Shown: positions 35,189-43,802, numbered from the stretch's first letter. The stretch: 64,000 bases of DNA from Actinoplanes sp. SE50/110 (GCF_900119315.1 NZ_LT827010.1:4931001-4995000); one strand, 5' to 3'. A program made the numbers and translations. The notes: generated from the sequence alone by a model not told the origin.

Positions 35189-36823
35189 GTGGTGCAGCAG
35201 CAGCTCAGTATCAGCACCGGACCGGCGGAGCCGCCGCTGCTGGACCGGACGATCGGCGCCGACCTCGTGGCCACCACCGCCCGCTACGCCGAGCGGGAGG
35301 CCCTGGTCGACGTGGTGTCCGGGCGGCGCTGGACCTATGCCGAGCTCACCGCCACGGTCGACGCCGTCGCGCTCGGCCTGCGCGCACTCGGGGTCGGCAC
35401 GGGTGACCGGGTCGGCATCTGGGCCCCGAACTGCCCGGAGTGGGTGTTCCTGCAGTATGCGACGGCTCGCCTCGGCGCCATCCTGGTCACCGTCAACCCG
35501 GCGTACCGGACCCACGAGTTGAGCTACGTGCTGCGCCAGTCCGGGGTTCGCACCCTGATCGCCGCGCCGTCGTTCAAGACGTCCGACTACGCCGCGATGA
35601 TCGACGAGGTGCGCGACGAGTGCCCGGACCTGATCGACGTGGTCCTGATCGGTCAGGAGCAGTGGACCGCGCTGACCGGCACCGCGCCGGAGCCGGGGGT
35701 TCTCGACGCGATCGGCGGCACCCTGCACCCGGACGACCCGATCAACATCCAGTACACGTCGGGGACGACCGGCTTCCCCAAGGGCGCCACGCTGTCACAC
35801 CGCAACATCCTGAACAACGGTTTCCTCGTCGGCGAGTTGATCGACTACACGGCGGCGGACCGGATCTGCATCCCGGTGCCGTTCTACCACTGCTTCGGCA
35901 TGGTGATGGGCAACCTGGCGGCGACCAGCCACGGCGCCGCCATGGTCATCCCGGCGCCGGGCTTCGACCCCGCGCTGACGCTGCGGGCCGTCGCCGAGGA
36001 GAAATGCACCTCGCTGTACGGCGTGCCGACCATGTTCATCGCCATGCTGCACCACCCGGACTTCGCCGGGTACGACCTGTCGTCGCTGCGCACCGGCATC
36101 ATGGCCGGCTCCCCCTGCCCGGTGGAGACGATGAAGCAGGTGATCGACCGGATGGGCATGACCGAGGTGTCGATCTGCTACGGGATGACCGAGACGTCAC
36201 CGGTCTCCTGCCAGACCCGCCCCGACGACAGCCTCACCCGCCGGGTGTCGACGGTCGGCCGGGTGGGCCCGCACCTGCAGGTCAAGGTCGTCGACCCGGC
36301 CGGTGCGACGGTGCCGATCGGCGAGTCCGGCGAGCTGTGCACCCGCGGCTACTCGGTGATGCTCGGTTACTGGGGGCAGCCGGAGAAGACGGCCGAGGCG
36401 GTGGACGCGGACGGCTGGATGCACACCGGCGACCTGGCCGAGATGGACGCCGACGGCTATCTGCGGATCACCGGCCGGATCAAGGACATGGTGATCCGCG
36501 GCGGGGAGAACGTCTATCCGCGCGAGGTCGAGGAGTTCCTGCTGACCCATCCGGACGTGGTGGACGTGCAGGTGATCGGCGTCCCGGACGAGAAGTTCGG
36601 CGAGGAGGTGATGGCGTGGATCCGGATGCGCCCCGGCGCGACGCCGCTGGACGCGGCGAATGTCCGCGCTTTCTGCGCCGGGCGGCTGGCTCACTTCAAG
36701 ATTCCGCGGTACGTGCGGCTGGTGGACGAATTCCCGACGACCGTCACCGGAAAGGTCCGCAAAGTCGAAATGCGCGATATCTCCACCCGCGAGCTGGCCC
36801 TGACCAGCAAGTCAGATGTCTGA
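35189..36823 (+). CDS. AMP-binding acyl-CoA synthetase (fatty-acyl-CoA ligase type)
   Basis: 544 aa. ANL-superfamily motifs are in order: YTSGTTGFPKGATLSH (P-loop), YGMTETSPVS, GWMHTGDLAEMDADGYL, GRIKDMVIRGGENVYPREVEEF, and the catalytic Lys region PTTVTGKVRKVEMR. Length and motifs fit medium- or long-chain fatty acid-CoA ligases of the FadD type: acid plus ATP gives acyl-AMP, then acyl-CoA. GTG 35189 is 5 bases and GTG 35192 is 8 bases after GGGGAGG; either may start the protein. It stands alone, probably serving beta-oxidation or lipid synthesis. Chain preference is unknown. Confidence 0.9.
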   Translation: MVQQQLSISTGPAEPPLLDRTIGADLVATTARYAEREALVDVVSGRRWTYAELTATVDAVALGLRALGVGTGDRVGIWAPNCPEWVFLQYATARLGAILVTVNPAYRTHELSYVLRQSGVRTLIAAPSFKTSDYAAMIDEVRDECPDLIDVVLIGQEQWTALTGTAPEPGVLDAIGGTLHPDDPINIQYTSGTTGFPKGATLSHRNILNNGFLVGELIDYTAADRICIPVPFYHCFGMVMGNLAATSHGAAMVIPAPGFDPALTLRAVAEEKCTSLYGVPTMFIAMLHHPDFAGYDLSSLRTGIMAGSPCPVETMKQVIDRMGMTEVSICYGMTETSPVSCQTRPDDSLTRRVSTVGRVGPHLQVKVVDPAGATVPIGESGELCTRGYSVMLGYWGQPEKTAEAVDADGWMHTGDLAEMDADGYLRITGRIKDMVIRGGENVYPREVEEFLLTHPDVVDVQVIGVPDEKFGEEVMAWIRMRPGATPLDAANVRAFCAGRLAHFKIPRYVRLVDEFPTTVTGKVRKVEMRDISTRELALTSKSDV

Positions 36824-36953
36824 CCCGATTCCTCGGACGTCCTCGATCATGGCACGATGTGCGTTCACGTGAAGCCCCGGGAACGGTGAGCGGTCTTTTT
36901 CCGAAGGACGCGCGCCGCAATCGAGCCAAACCTACCAGAAATGGAAAAACGTA

Positions 36954-37733
36954 ATGAGCAGCCCCGATCCGTTCGACGGGCAGCAGCCGGCTTACGGGCA
37001 GCAGCCCCCGCCCCCGCCCGGCTACGGCCAGCAGCCCGGCTACCAGCAGCCCGGTTACGGCCAGCAGCCGCCGCCTCCGCCGCCCGGCTACGGGCAGCAG
37101 CCGGGCTACGGTCAGCAGCCGCCGCCCCCGCCCGGTTACGGTCAGCAGCCGCCGCCCCCGCCGCCCGGCTACGGCCAGCAGCCCGGCTACGGCCAGCAGC
37201 CGGGCTACGGCCAGCCCGGCTACCAGCAGCCCGAATACGGGAAGGCCCCGTACGGCGCGCCCGGGACCGGCGTCGGCCAGCCCGGCAACCTGATCGACCG
37301 GTTCGTCGCCCGGCTCATCGACGGCGTCATCGTCGCCATCGTGGTCAGCGTCATCAGCGTCATCCTCGGGATCCTGTCGAACTCCTGGTTCCTCAGCACC
37401 TTCCTCTCGGCGGTCGTGGATGCGGTCCTTTTCCTGGGCTACTTCGCCTACATGGAGTCCAGCCAGGGGCAGACGATCGGCAAGCAGGTGATGAAGCTCC
37501 GGGTGTACGGTCCCGACCGGGCCAGCAACCCGACGTTGGAGCAGGCCATCCGCCGCAACATCTACGCGGGCCTCGCCATCCTGAACATCGTCCCGATCCT
37601 CGGTCCCGTCATCAGCGTGCTGGCCGCGATCGCTGCGGCCGTTCTGACCGCGGTCGGCATCAACAGCGACCCGCAGCGCCAGCACTGGTTCGACAAGTTC
37701 GCCGGCGGCACCCAGGTCATCAAGGTCGGCTGA
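36954..37733 (+). CDS. RDD-family membrane protein with Gly-Tyr-Gln-Pro repeat N-terminus
   Basis: 259 aa. Residues 1 to about 100 are low complexity, made of PGYGQQP and PPPPPGYGQQ units whose DNA is itself a tandem repeat. An RDD domain follows: NLIDRFVARLIDGVIVAIVVSV (first helix with Arg/Asp), GYFAYMESSQGQTIGKQVMKLRVYG, and a third hydrophobic stretch ending before DKFAGGTQVIKV. Proline-tyrosine-glutamine tails are common in actinobacterial membrane proteins and may mediate clustering. RDD proteins are linked to ion or small-molecule transport, but function here is unknown. Confidence 0.85.
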   Translation: MSSPDPFDGQQPAYGQQPPPPPGYGQQPGYQQPGYGQQPPPPPPGYGQQPGYGQQPPPPPGYGQQPPPPPPGYGQQPGYGQQPGYGQPGYQQPEYGKAPYGAPGTGVGQPGNLIDRFVARLIDGVIVAIVVSVISVILGILSNSWFLSTFLSAVVDAVLFLGYFAYMESSQGQTIGKQVMKLRVYGPDRASNPTLEQAIRRNIYAGLAILNIVPILGPVISVLAAIAAAVLTAVGINSDPQRQHWFDKFAGGTQVIKVG

Positions 37734-37779
37734 TCCCGGCCGGCCTGTGCCCATCGCGGCGCAGGCCGGCCGAAAGCCG

Positions 37780-37905
37780 CTACTCCGTGGGCGGGCCGGG
37801 GCTGACCGGCCCCGTCTCGTATGCCGTCACCACGGCCTCGACCCGGTCGCGCAGGCTCACCTTCCCCAGGATCCGAGCCGCGACCAGGGGCGCCAGCAGC
37901 ACGAA
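37780..37905 (-). pseudogene. C-terminal remnant of a LuxR/NarL response regulator
   Basis: The minus strand reads AARILGKVSLRDRVEAVVTAYETG before a stop at 37780-37782. This is the characteristic last helix of NarL-type regulators. The recognition helix and receiver domain are absent, and upstream sequence passes into minisatellites. A decayed 3' fragment. Confidence 0.5.
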
Positions 37906-38087
37906 CGGCCGGTATCCTGGTCGTCCCGGCCATGACCGGCAGCGGCGGCCTGCACCTGCCCGACACCATGCTTGCGGTGTACGACCGCCCACCGTGACCG
38001 CCCTGCTCCCGGCGGGCTGGGCGGCCCGCACCCGCACCGCCACCGCGCTGCGCACCGAGTAGTCGCGTCCTACCGATCCGGCCGGCC

Positions 38088-38227
38088 GGTCCCTCGACAC
38101 CGGCCGGCCGGCGCGCTGATCCCTCGGCACCACCCGGCCGACGCTGGTCCCTCGACACCGGCCGGCCGGCGCGCTGATCCCTCGGCACCACCCGGCCGAC
38201 GCTGGTCCCTCGGCACCGGCCGGGCGG
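38088..38227. repeat. 58-bp tandem repeat, two full copies plus partial
   Basis: Units begin with GGTCCCTCG at 38088, 38146 and 38204; the first two are identical over 58 bp. Each unit contains two related CCCTCG(A/G)CACC segments. No protein appears conserved across it. Confidence 0.8.
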
Positions 38228-38255
38228 ATCGGCGAACGCAACAATCCAGCCAGCC

Positions 38256-38327
38256 GGCGAGGCGGCGAGGCGGCGAGGCGGCGAGGCGGCGAGGCGGCGA
38301 GGCGGCGAGGCGGCGAGGCGGCGAGGT
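38256..38327. repeat. Octanucleotide tandem repeat GGCGAGGC x9
   Basis: Eight exact GGCGAGGC units followed by a ninth ending in T. A classic slippage-prone array; in one minus-strand frame it would read as a Pro-Arg-Leu-Ala repeat, but no gene covers it. Confidence 0.85.
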
Positions 38328-38345
38328 CAGGCCACCACATCGACG

Positions 38346-38575
38346 ATGCTCACGATGGCGTCCTGGATGCTGGCCGGCTTCGCCCCCGCCGCACTCGTCT
38401 TCCGCCGCTACACCCTGGAACCGACCGATGACGGGAAAGCGGCGGCCCGCTACCCGACCGACGACGAGAAAGCGGCGGCGGGCCACCCGACCGACGACGA
38501 GAAAGCGGCGGCCGGCCCCCGACCGACGACGAAACGCCGACGGCCGACGATCAGCCCGTCGGGGCCAGCCGATAG
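38346..38575 (+). pseudogene. Small repeat-containing ORF with a one-base slip
   Basis: From ATG 38346 the frame reads MLTMASWMLAGFAPAALVFRRY, then units of PTDDEKAAAG repeated three times. The third DNA unit is 32 rather than 33 bp, which shifts the frame. If one base is restored, the frame continues PTDDETPTADDQPVGASR and stops at 38573-38575. It may be a small membrane-anchored acidic protein or merely a decayed end of one. It converges on the diguanylate cyclase gene. No family recognised. Confidence 0.35.
38421..38531. repeat. 33-bp tandem repeat (units at 38421, 38454, 38487, partial at 38519)
   Basis: The unit CCGACCGACGACGAGAAAGC plus 13 bases is repeated three times; the last step is 32 bp. 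It codes for PTDDEKAAAG-type units in the small ORF. Confidence 0.75.
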
Positions 38576-40005
38576 GAGCCCTTGCCCCCGCACTTCGCGG
38601 CATACATCGCCTGGTCCGCGGCGTGCAGCAGGGCGGTCGCGTCCCGCCCGTCGCCGGTCGCCACACCGATGCTGGCGTGCACCCGCACGTGTCGGCCGTC
38701 CGGCAGCCGGCACGGCTCGCCGACCGCCTGGACGATCCGTTCGGCCAGCGCGGCCAGGTCACCGGCGGTCGCGTCGGTGGCCAGGACCGCGAACTCGTCG
38801 CCGCCGAAGCGTGCCGCCACCTGGTCCGGGCCGGTCGCCGCCCGCAGACGGGCGGCGACTTCGACGAGGACGGCGTCACCGGCGGCGTGCCCGTACACGT
38901 CATTGACGGGTTTGAAGTCGTCGAGGTCGATCAGCAGGACGCCGGCCCGGGACGCGGCGCCGAGCCGGTCGAGGAACAGGGCGCGGTTGCTCAGTCCGGT
39001 GAGGCTGTCGGTGAACGCCATGGTGTGCAGGCGGCCGGCGAGGGCGTCGCGTTCGGCGAGCAGTTCGGCGTTGGCGACGAACGCGGTGAGCTGCCGGGCC
39101 ACCACGATGCCGGTGCCGATGACCACGCCGGCGACCGCGATCCAGGCGCGCCGGTCCAGGCCGTCGAACGCCAGCGTGCCGACCAGCAGGGCGAAACCGG
39201 CGGCCAGTGCGACATAGGGCAGCAGGCTGTACGGGCGGTCCCGCACCCGGTCGGGCAGCACGTGCACGGTCCGGTACTGCGCCCACGCGGCCATCATCAG
39301 CAGCGCGTGCGCGGTGACGGTGAGTGCGAAGATCACCCCGGGGTGCCCGCTTCTGACCAGTTCGGGGCCGAGTCCGCGGGCGAGTCCCTCGACGCCGGCG
39401 GCGAACGGGCCGAGCACGCCGAGCGGCCAGCGGAACGGGGCCGCCCCGCTGAGGTAGAGCCGGCCGATCGCGAACGCGGTCAGCATCGCCACCACCGGGG
39501 CGGCGCCGACGGTGAACATGTCGTAGGCGAACCCCGAACCTCCGCCGGCGGAGGCCGCCCAGCACAGGCCGTAGGCGCCCGCCGTGGTGACGACGGTGGC
39601 CAGGTCGTAGAGGTAGCAGAGCCGGGCCCGGGCCGACCGGTGCCCGACCGGATAGGTGAGCACCACCCCGGTCAGGCCGAGGCAGCCCACGCTCAGGGCG
39701 ATGGTGCGGACCATGCCGGTGCCGGTCAGCGCGGCGACCGAGTCCGGGTCGGCCACCGCGGTCGCGATCTGCGCCCACTCTCCCGCGGCCCAGGTCGCGG
39801 CCGCGAGCCCGAGGGAGCGCCAGAAGCGGCGGCGCGGGTCGGCCCGGTCCATCAGCGCGCCGGCCCGGAAGGCGAAGTACGACATCATCGACGCGTACGA
39901 GCCGACCGCCACCCAGCAGGTGATCACCTGGGCGGTCAGCGGTCCGGGGGCGGCCAGGTACCACGCCGACAGGACCGCGGCGGCCCCGAGGGCGAGTAGA
40001 CGCAC
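38551..40005 (-). CDS. Membrane-bound diguanylate cyclase (GGDEF)
   Basis: 484 aa. About ten hydrophobic segments occupy residues 1-310. The GGDEF domain follows: MAFTDSLTGLSNRALFLDRL, LLIDLDDFKPVNDVYGHAAGDAVLVEVA, the intact active site RFGGDEFAVL, and a C-terminal ADQAMYAAKCGGKGSYRL. It makes cyclic di-GMP from two GTP. No RxxD inhibitory site is obvious before GGDEF. The membrane part presumably senses an unknown signal. In actinobacteria c-di-GMP affects development. It stands alone. Confidence 0.9.
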   Translation of the reverse strand: MRLLALGAAAVLSAWYLAAPGPLTAQVITCWVAVGSYASMMSYFAFRAGALMDRADPRRRFWRSLGLAAATWAAGEWAQIATAVADPDSVAALTGTGMVRTIALSVGCLGLTGVVLTYPVGHRSARARLCYLYDLATVVTTAGAYGLCWAASAGGGSGFAYDMFTVGAAPVVAMLTAFAIGRLYLSGAAPFRWPLGVLGPFAAGVEGLARGLGPELVRSGHPGVIFALTVTAHALLMMAAWAQYRTVHVLPDRVRDRPYSLLPYVALAAGFALLVGTLAFDGLDRRAWIAVAGVVIGTGIVVARQLTAFVANAELLAERDALAGRLHTMAFTDSLTGLSNRALFLDRLGAASRAGVLLIDLDDFKPVNDVYGHAAGDAVLVEVAARLRAATGPDQVAARFGGDEFAVLATDATAGDLAALAERIVQAVGEPCRLPDGRHVRVHASIGVATGDGRDATALLHAADQAMYAAKCGGKGSYRLAPTG

Positions 40006-40065
40006 ACTGTCTCTATCGGCGTGCGGTCCGGCGGCTTGAGCCAGTGGGCACTACGGTGCCGGATC

Positions 40066-40317
40066 GTGAAGCGGGTATCGATCGTCGTTGTCGTTCTGGT
40101 GCCGCGGCTGACCGCGGTCGGGGGCGCCGGCCAGGTCCGCGCCCAGCACCGGAAGACGGCCGCCGAGCCGGCCACCACGCGACGGCTGGCCGCACTGGAG
40201 GCATCGAAGACCCCGCTGCAGCGGGCGGCGCGCGGCATCGACCTGGCCCGGCGCCTGGGTCGGGTGACGAATTTCGCCGTGGTGCCATCGGTGATGCCAC
40301 CCGGCATCACCGGATGA
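40066..40317 (+). CDS. Small hypothetical protein (weak)
   Basis: 83 aa from GTG 40066 (in-frame GTG 40021 also possible). A short hydrophobic stretch (VSIVVVVLVPRLTAV) precedes an Ala/Arg-rich helix with TTRRLAALEASKTPLQRAARGIDLARRLGRV. It overlaps the next small ORF as ATGA, which favours real translation, but no ribosome-binding site is evident and no family is recognised. It may be a remnant. Confidence 0.3.
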   Translation: MKRVSIVVVVLVPRLTAVGGAGQVRAQHRKTAAEPATTRRLAALEASKTPLQRAARGIDLARRLGRVTNFAVVPSVMPPGITG

Positions 40318-40445
40318 CGGCCGACACCGATCCGGCCACCGACGGCAGCGTCGACCTGCACGCTTTCCCCCCGGCACCGCCGTCCCCGATCATGAAGGCG
40401 CCATGGTGGGTGGACGCCGCCCTGGAAGGCGAACGCACCTGGTGA
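40314..40445 (+). CDS. Very small hypothetical ORF (weak)
   Basis: 43 aa beginning MTADTDPATDGSVDLHAF and ending APWWVDAALEGERTW. It starts at an ATGA overlap with the preceding small ORF. Acidic, no known motif. Together with its partner it fills the gap between the diguanylate cyclase and the RHH operon. Confidence 0.25.
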   Translation: MTADTDPATDGSVDLHAFPPAPPSPIMKAPWWVDAALEGERTW

Positions 40446-40456
40446 CGCCAACCCGG

Positions 40457-40487
40457 TTGCGCGTGGCATCACTATGATGTCATAGTG
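40457..40487 (+). promoter_or_regulatory. Promoter with overlapping palindromic operator
   Basis: TTGCGC (40457-40462), an 18-bp spacer, and CATAGT (40481-40486) would start transcription at about the ATG (40493), so the mRNA may be leaderless; no ribosome-binding site precedes that ATG. CACTATGA-TG-TCATAGTG (40470-40487) is a palindrome covering the -10 and is a good binding site for the RHH protein encoded next. Confidence 0.5.
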
Positions 40488-40492
40488 GCGTC

Positions 40493-41026
40493 ATGGAACT
40501 ACGCCCGTACATCGACGCTCTGCGGCACGAGCTCGCCGTCGCCGCCGCGGCCGGTGGCGAGGAGGCTCGTGAGCTCGCCGAGCGGCTGACCGCGCCGCTG
40601 GAGTCCGCGACCCGGCTCGCTCTGCTCGACGCCCTGTCCGAGGCGGCCGCCGAGATCACCCGTGACCTCGCGCCCGGCTCGGTCGACCTGCGGCTGCGCC
40701 ACCGCGAGCCGACCTTCGTCGTCACCGCCCCGGCGGCCGACCCGTGGTCGGAGCCGCCGGTGCCCGAGCCGCCCGCCGCGCCCGGGCCGCCGCCCGCCCC
40801 GCCGGCGGCTCCGGCCCCCGGCGACGACGAGGCCACCGTCCGGATCAGCCTGCGCCTGCCCGAGCACCTCAAGGGCCGGGTCGAGCAGGCCGCCGCCCGG
40901 GCCGGCATCTCGATCAACACGTGGCTGATCCGCGCCGCGGCCGCCGCGGCCGACGGCGAGACCGCCCGCCCCGCCACCGGCGGCTCCACCACCGGCGGCC
41001 AGCGTTACACCGGCTGGGTCCGGTGA
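40493..41026 (+). CDS. Ribbon-helix-helix (Arc/CopG-type) putative autorepressor
   Basis: 177 aa. The N-terminal helical part (residues 1-75) is followed by a Pro/Ala linker and an RHH fold at about 118-150: ATVRISLRLPEHLKGRVEQAAARAGISINTWLIRAAAAA. RHH proteins bind short palindromes; one overlaps its promoter. It is the first gene of an operon with DUF4097 and an ABC exporter. The HicB/Arc-like domain at the C-terminus, rather than alone, is seen in regulators of such DUF4097 cassettes. No toxin partner is evident. Confidence 0.75.
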   Translation: MELRPYIDALRHELAVAAAAGGEEARELAERLTAPLESATRLALLDALSEAAAEITRDLAPGSVDLRLRHREPTFVVTAPAADPWSEPPVPEPPAAPGPPPAPPAAPAPGDDEATVRISLRLPEHLKGRVEQAAARAGISINTWLIRAAAAAADGETARPATGGSTTGGQRYTGWVR

Positions 41027-41052
41027 CCCCCTCCAGGAGAACGGAGCCTGTC

Positions 41053-41898
41053 ATGCCCCTCTTCGACACCCCCGGTCCGATCGCCGTCTCGGCCGACCTG
41101 GTCGCCGCCGACCTGCACGTGATCGCCTCCGACCGGGCCGACACCGTGGTCACCGTGACCCCCGGTTCCGCCGGTGAGGACCGGGACGTCCGGGCCGCCG
41201 AGCAGACCCGGGTCGAGTTCGCCTCCGGCACGCTCATCGTGCGCGGCCCACGGCAGGCCGGCTTCGGCATCTTCGGCCGGGTCGGCACCGTCGACGTGGT
41301 GATCGAGGTGCCCACCGGTTCCGACCTGGAGGTCAAGCTCGGCGTCGGCGGCGCCCGCTGCATCGGGGCGTTCGGCGCCTGCCGGCTGCGGAGCGGCGCC
41401 GGTGACCTGCGGGTCGAGCAGGCCGAGAGCCTCAGCATGACCACCGGCATGGGTCTGGCCACCGCCGAGTCGGTCACCGGCGACGCGCACCTCACCACCG
41501 GCTCCGGCAAGCTGCGGGTCGACTCGGTGACCGGCCCGGCCGTGCTGAAGAACGGCAACGGTGACACCTGGGTCGGGCACGCCGGCGGCGAGCTGCGGGT
41601 CAACGCGGCCAACGGCGACATCGGCGCCGACCACGCGACCGGCCCGGTCACCGCGAACACCGCGAACGGCAACATCCAGGTGCGCGAGCTGGTCCGCGGG
41701 GTGGCCACGCTGCGCAGCTCGGCGGGGCGGATCGAGGTGGGGGTCCGCACGGGCACCGCGGCGCGGCTCGACGTGCACACCTCGTACGGCAAGATCCGAA
41801 ATGAATTGACCGCGGCCGACGGACCGGCCGAGACCGACGAGCGGGCCGAGATCCGCGCCCGCACCTCGTTCGGCGACATCCTGATCCACCGCGCCTGA
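41053..41898 (+). CDS. DUF4097-family beta-repeat protein
   Basis: 281 aa. It is a repetitive right-handed beta structure: successive short strands such as GAGDLRVEQAESLSMTTGMG, HLTTGSGKLRVDSVTG and TANGNIQVRELVRG. No signal peptide or lipobox, so probably cytoplasmic. DUF4097/DUF4098 proteins often sit beside transporters or sensor genes and may be scaffolds. ATG 41053 follows GGAGAACGGAG. It lies between the RHH repressor and the ABC pair in one operon. Confidence 0.8.
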   Translation: MPLFDTPGPIAVSADLVAADLHVIASDRADTVVTVTPGSAGEDRDVRAAEQTRVEFASGTLIVRGPRQAGFGIFGRVGTVDVVIEVPTGSDLEVKLGVGGARCIGAFGACRLRSGAGDLRVEQAESLSMTTGMGLATAESVTGDAHLTTGSGKLRVDSVTGPAVLKNGNGDTWVGHAGGELRVNAANGDIGADHATGPVTANTANGNIQVRELVRGVATLRSSAGRIEVGVRTGTAARLDVHTSYGKIRNELTAADGPAETDERAEIRARTSFGDILIHRA

Positions 41899-41974
41899 CC
41901 CCTCCCCTGGCCTCCCGGCCGGCGACGACATGTCCCGGCCGGCGATGGACCCTGCCCGGAAACTGGAGAACCGG

Positions 41975-42922
41975 ATGACAGCGACAGTCACCACCCGGCC
42001 CGCCGTCTCGGTGGCCGGCCTGCGCAAGAGCTTCGGCGGCAGGCTCGTGCTCGACGACATCGACCTGACGGTCCCCGAGGGCACCGTGTTCGCGCTGCTC
42101 GGCCCGAACGGCGCCGGCAAGACGACGATGGTGCGGATCCTGGCCACGCTGCTGGCCGCGGACGCCGGATCGGTCCGGGTGGCCGGGCACGACCTGGTCC
42201 GCGAGCCGGACGGCGTGCGGGCCGCGATCGGACTGACCGGTCAGTTCGCGGCGGTCGACAGGCTGCTGACCGTACGGGAGAATCTGAAGTTGATGGCCGA
42301 CCTGCATCGCCTCGGCCGGAGCGCGGGCGGCCGCCGGGTGGCCGGGCTGATCGAGCGGTTCGACCTCGGCGAGTCGGCGGGCAAGCCGGTGCAGCTGCTC
42401 TCCGGCGGCCAGCAGCGCCGCCTGGACCTGGCGATGACGCTGGTCGGCAGCCCACGACTGATCTTTCTGGACGAGCCGACCACCGGCCTGGACCCGCGCA
42501 GCCGGCACGCCATGTGGCAGATCGTCCGCGAGCTGGTCGGCGAGGGCGTCACCGTCCTGCTGACCACGCAGTACCTCGACGAGGCGGACCAGCTCGCCGA
42601 CCGGATCGCGGTGCTCGACCACGGCCGGATCGTCGTCGAGGGCACCCCGGCGGAGCTGAAACGGCAGATCCCCGGCGGGCACCTGCTGCTGCGGTTCGCC
42701 GACCCGGCCGGGCTCGCGGCGGCGGCGTCGGTGCTGGCCACCGTGCACCGCGACGACGACGCGCTGACCCTGCAGGTGCCCAGCGACGGCGGCGTCGGCT
42801 CGCTGCGGACCGTGCTGGCCCGGCTGGACGCGGCCGGCGCCGAACCGGAAAGCCTCACCATCCACACCCCGGATCTCGATGACGTCTTCTTCGCCGTGAC
42901 CGGCCACCAGGAGTCCCGATGA
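41975..42922 (+). CDS. DrrA-like ABC transporter ATP-binding protein
   Basis: 315 aa from ATG 41975 with CTGGAG upstream. Walker A is GPNGAGKTTMVR, the Q-loop is GLTGQFAAVD, the signature is LSGGQQRRLDLAMTL, and Walker B is LIFLDEPTTGLDPRS. A C-terminal extension ending DLDDVFFAVTG is typical of the daunorubicin-resistance DrrA subfamily. It powers export of a small hydrophobic compound with the permease whose ATG overlaps its stop by 4 bp. The substrate is unknown; an upstream RHH regulator suggests inducible resistance. Confidence 0.9.
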   Translation: MTATVTTRPAVSVAGLRKSFGGRLVLDDIDLTVPEGTVFALLGPNGAGKTTMVRILATLLAADAGSVRVAGHDLVREPDGVRAAIGLTGQFAAVDRLLTVRENLKLMADLHRLGRSAGGRRVAGLIERFDLGESAGKPVQLLSGGQQRRLDLAMTLVGSPRLIFLDEPTTGLDPRSRHAMWQIVRELVGEGVTVLLTTQYLDEADQLADRIAVLDHGRIVVEGTPAELKRQIPGGHLLLRFADPAGLAAAASVLATVHRDDDALTLQVPSDGGVGSLRTVLARLDAAGAEPESLTIHTPDLDDVFFAVTGHQESR

Positions 42923-43704
42923 CGACCCTCGCCACCACCTTCGCCGATTCCGCCACGATGTTCCGCCGGCAGCTGCTGCACCTGCGCCGCTACCCCTCGC
43001 TGACGATCATGCTGATCGGGCTGCCGGTGATCTTCCTACTGCTCTTCGTGTACGTCTTCGGCGGCACCCTGGGCGCCGGTCTGGGCGGCGGCCGCGCCGA
43101 GTACGTCGACTACCTGACCCCGGGCATCCTGCTGTTCACCGTGGCCGGGGCGGTGGCCGGCACCGCGATCTCGGTGGCCATGGACATGAGCGAGGGAATC
43201 GTCGACCGGTTCCGCAGCATGGCGATCGCCCGGGCGTCGGTGCTGACCGGGCACGTGCTGGGCAGCCTGGTGCAGATCTTCATCGCCCTGGTGGCGGTGC
43301 TCGGCGTGGCCCTGCTGATCGGCTTCCGCCCGACCGCCACCCCGGTCGAGTGGCTGGCCGTGCTGGGCGTCCTGCTCGCCACCGCGTTCGCACTGATCTG
43401 GCTGGCGGTGGCGCTCGGGATGGCCGCCGACAGCGTGGAGACGGCCAGCAACACCCCGATGTTCCTGAGCCTGCTGCCGTTTCTGGGCAGCGGCTTCGTC
43501 CCCACCGCGACGATGCCGCCGGGGCTGCGCGCGTTCGCCGAGTATCAGCCGTTCACCCCGGTCATCGAGACGCTGCGCGGCCTGCTGCTCGGCTCCGGGA
43601 TCGGGAACAGCGCTCTGATCGCGCTGGGCTGGTGCGCGGTGATCTCCGCACTGTCATACGTGTGGGCCAAACGTAAGTACAACCAGCGCGCTGCTGGCAA
43701 GTGA
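42919..43704 (+). CDS. DrrB-like ABC-2 type permease
   Basis: 261 aa with six membrane segments. Family features include FRRQLLHLRRYPSLTIMLIGLPVIFLLLFVYVFGG, EYVDYLTPGILLFTVAG, GIVDRFRSMAIARASVLTGH and FVPTATMPPGLRAFAEYQPFTPVIETLRGLL. It forms the membrane channel for the DrrA-like ATPase encoded just upstream (ATGA overlap). Last gene of the RHH-DUF4097-ABC operon. Confidence 0.9.
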   Translation: MTTLATTFADSATMFRRQLLHLRRYPSLTIMLIGLPVIFLLLFVYVFGGTLGAGLGGGRAEYVDYLTPGILLFTVAGAVAGTAISVAMDMSEGIVDRFRSMAIARASVLTGHVLGSLVQIFIALVAVLGVALLIGFRPTATPVEWLAVLGVLLATAFALIWLAVALGMAADSVETASNTPMFLSLLPFLGSGFVPTATMPPGLRAFAEYQPFTPVIETLRGLLLGSGIGNSALIALGWCAVISALSYVWAKRKYNQRAAGK

Positions 43705-43735
43705 TTTGGCGTAGATCTCTTCCACCCCGGAAAAC

Positions 43736-43765
43736 TTGCACTATGGGAAAGCCTGTGCCGATACT
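43736..43765 (+). promoter_or_regulatory. Candidate promoter
   Basis: TTGCAC (43736-43741), 18-bp spacer, GATACT (43760-43765), about 38 bp before GTG 43803 of the flippase-like gene. Confidence 0.35.
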
Positions 43766-43802
43766 TGGCTGTACCAAGCATTCTCCCGAGAGGTTGCGGC
43801 CC

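Noticed and set aside
36941..38062. 373-codon plus-strand frame over the RDD gene
   Set aside because: Ala/Arg/Pro-rich shadow of the repeat-encoding DNA; the RDD frame at 36954 has membrane segments and the family motifs.
38088..38327. CRISPR array
   Set aside because: The repeats are contiguous tandem units without unique spacers, and no cas genes are present.
40493..41026. Toxin-antitoxin pair
   Set aside because: Only the RHH-type protein is seen; the next gene is DUF4097, not a toxin.
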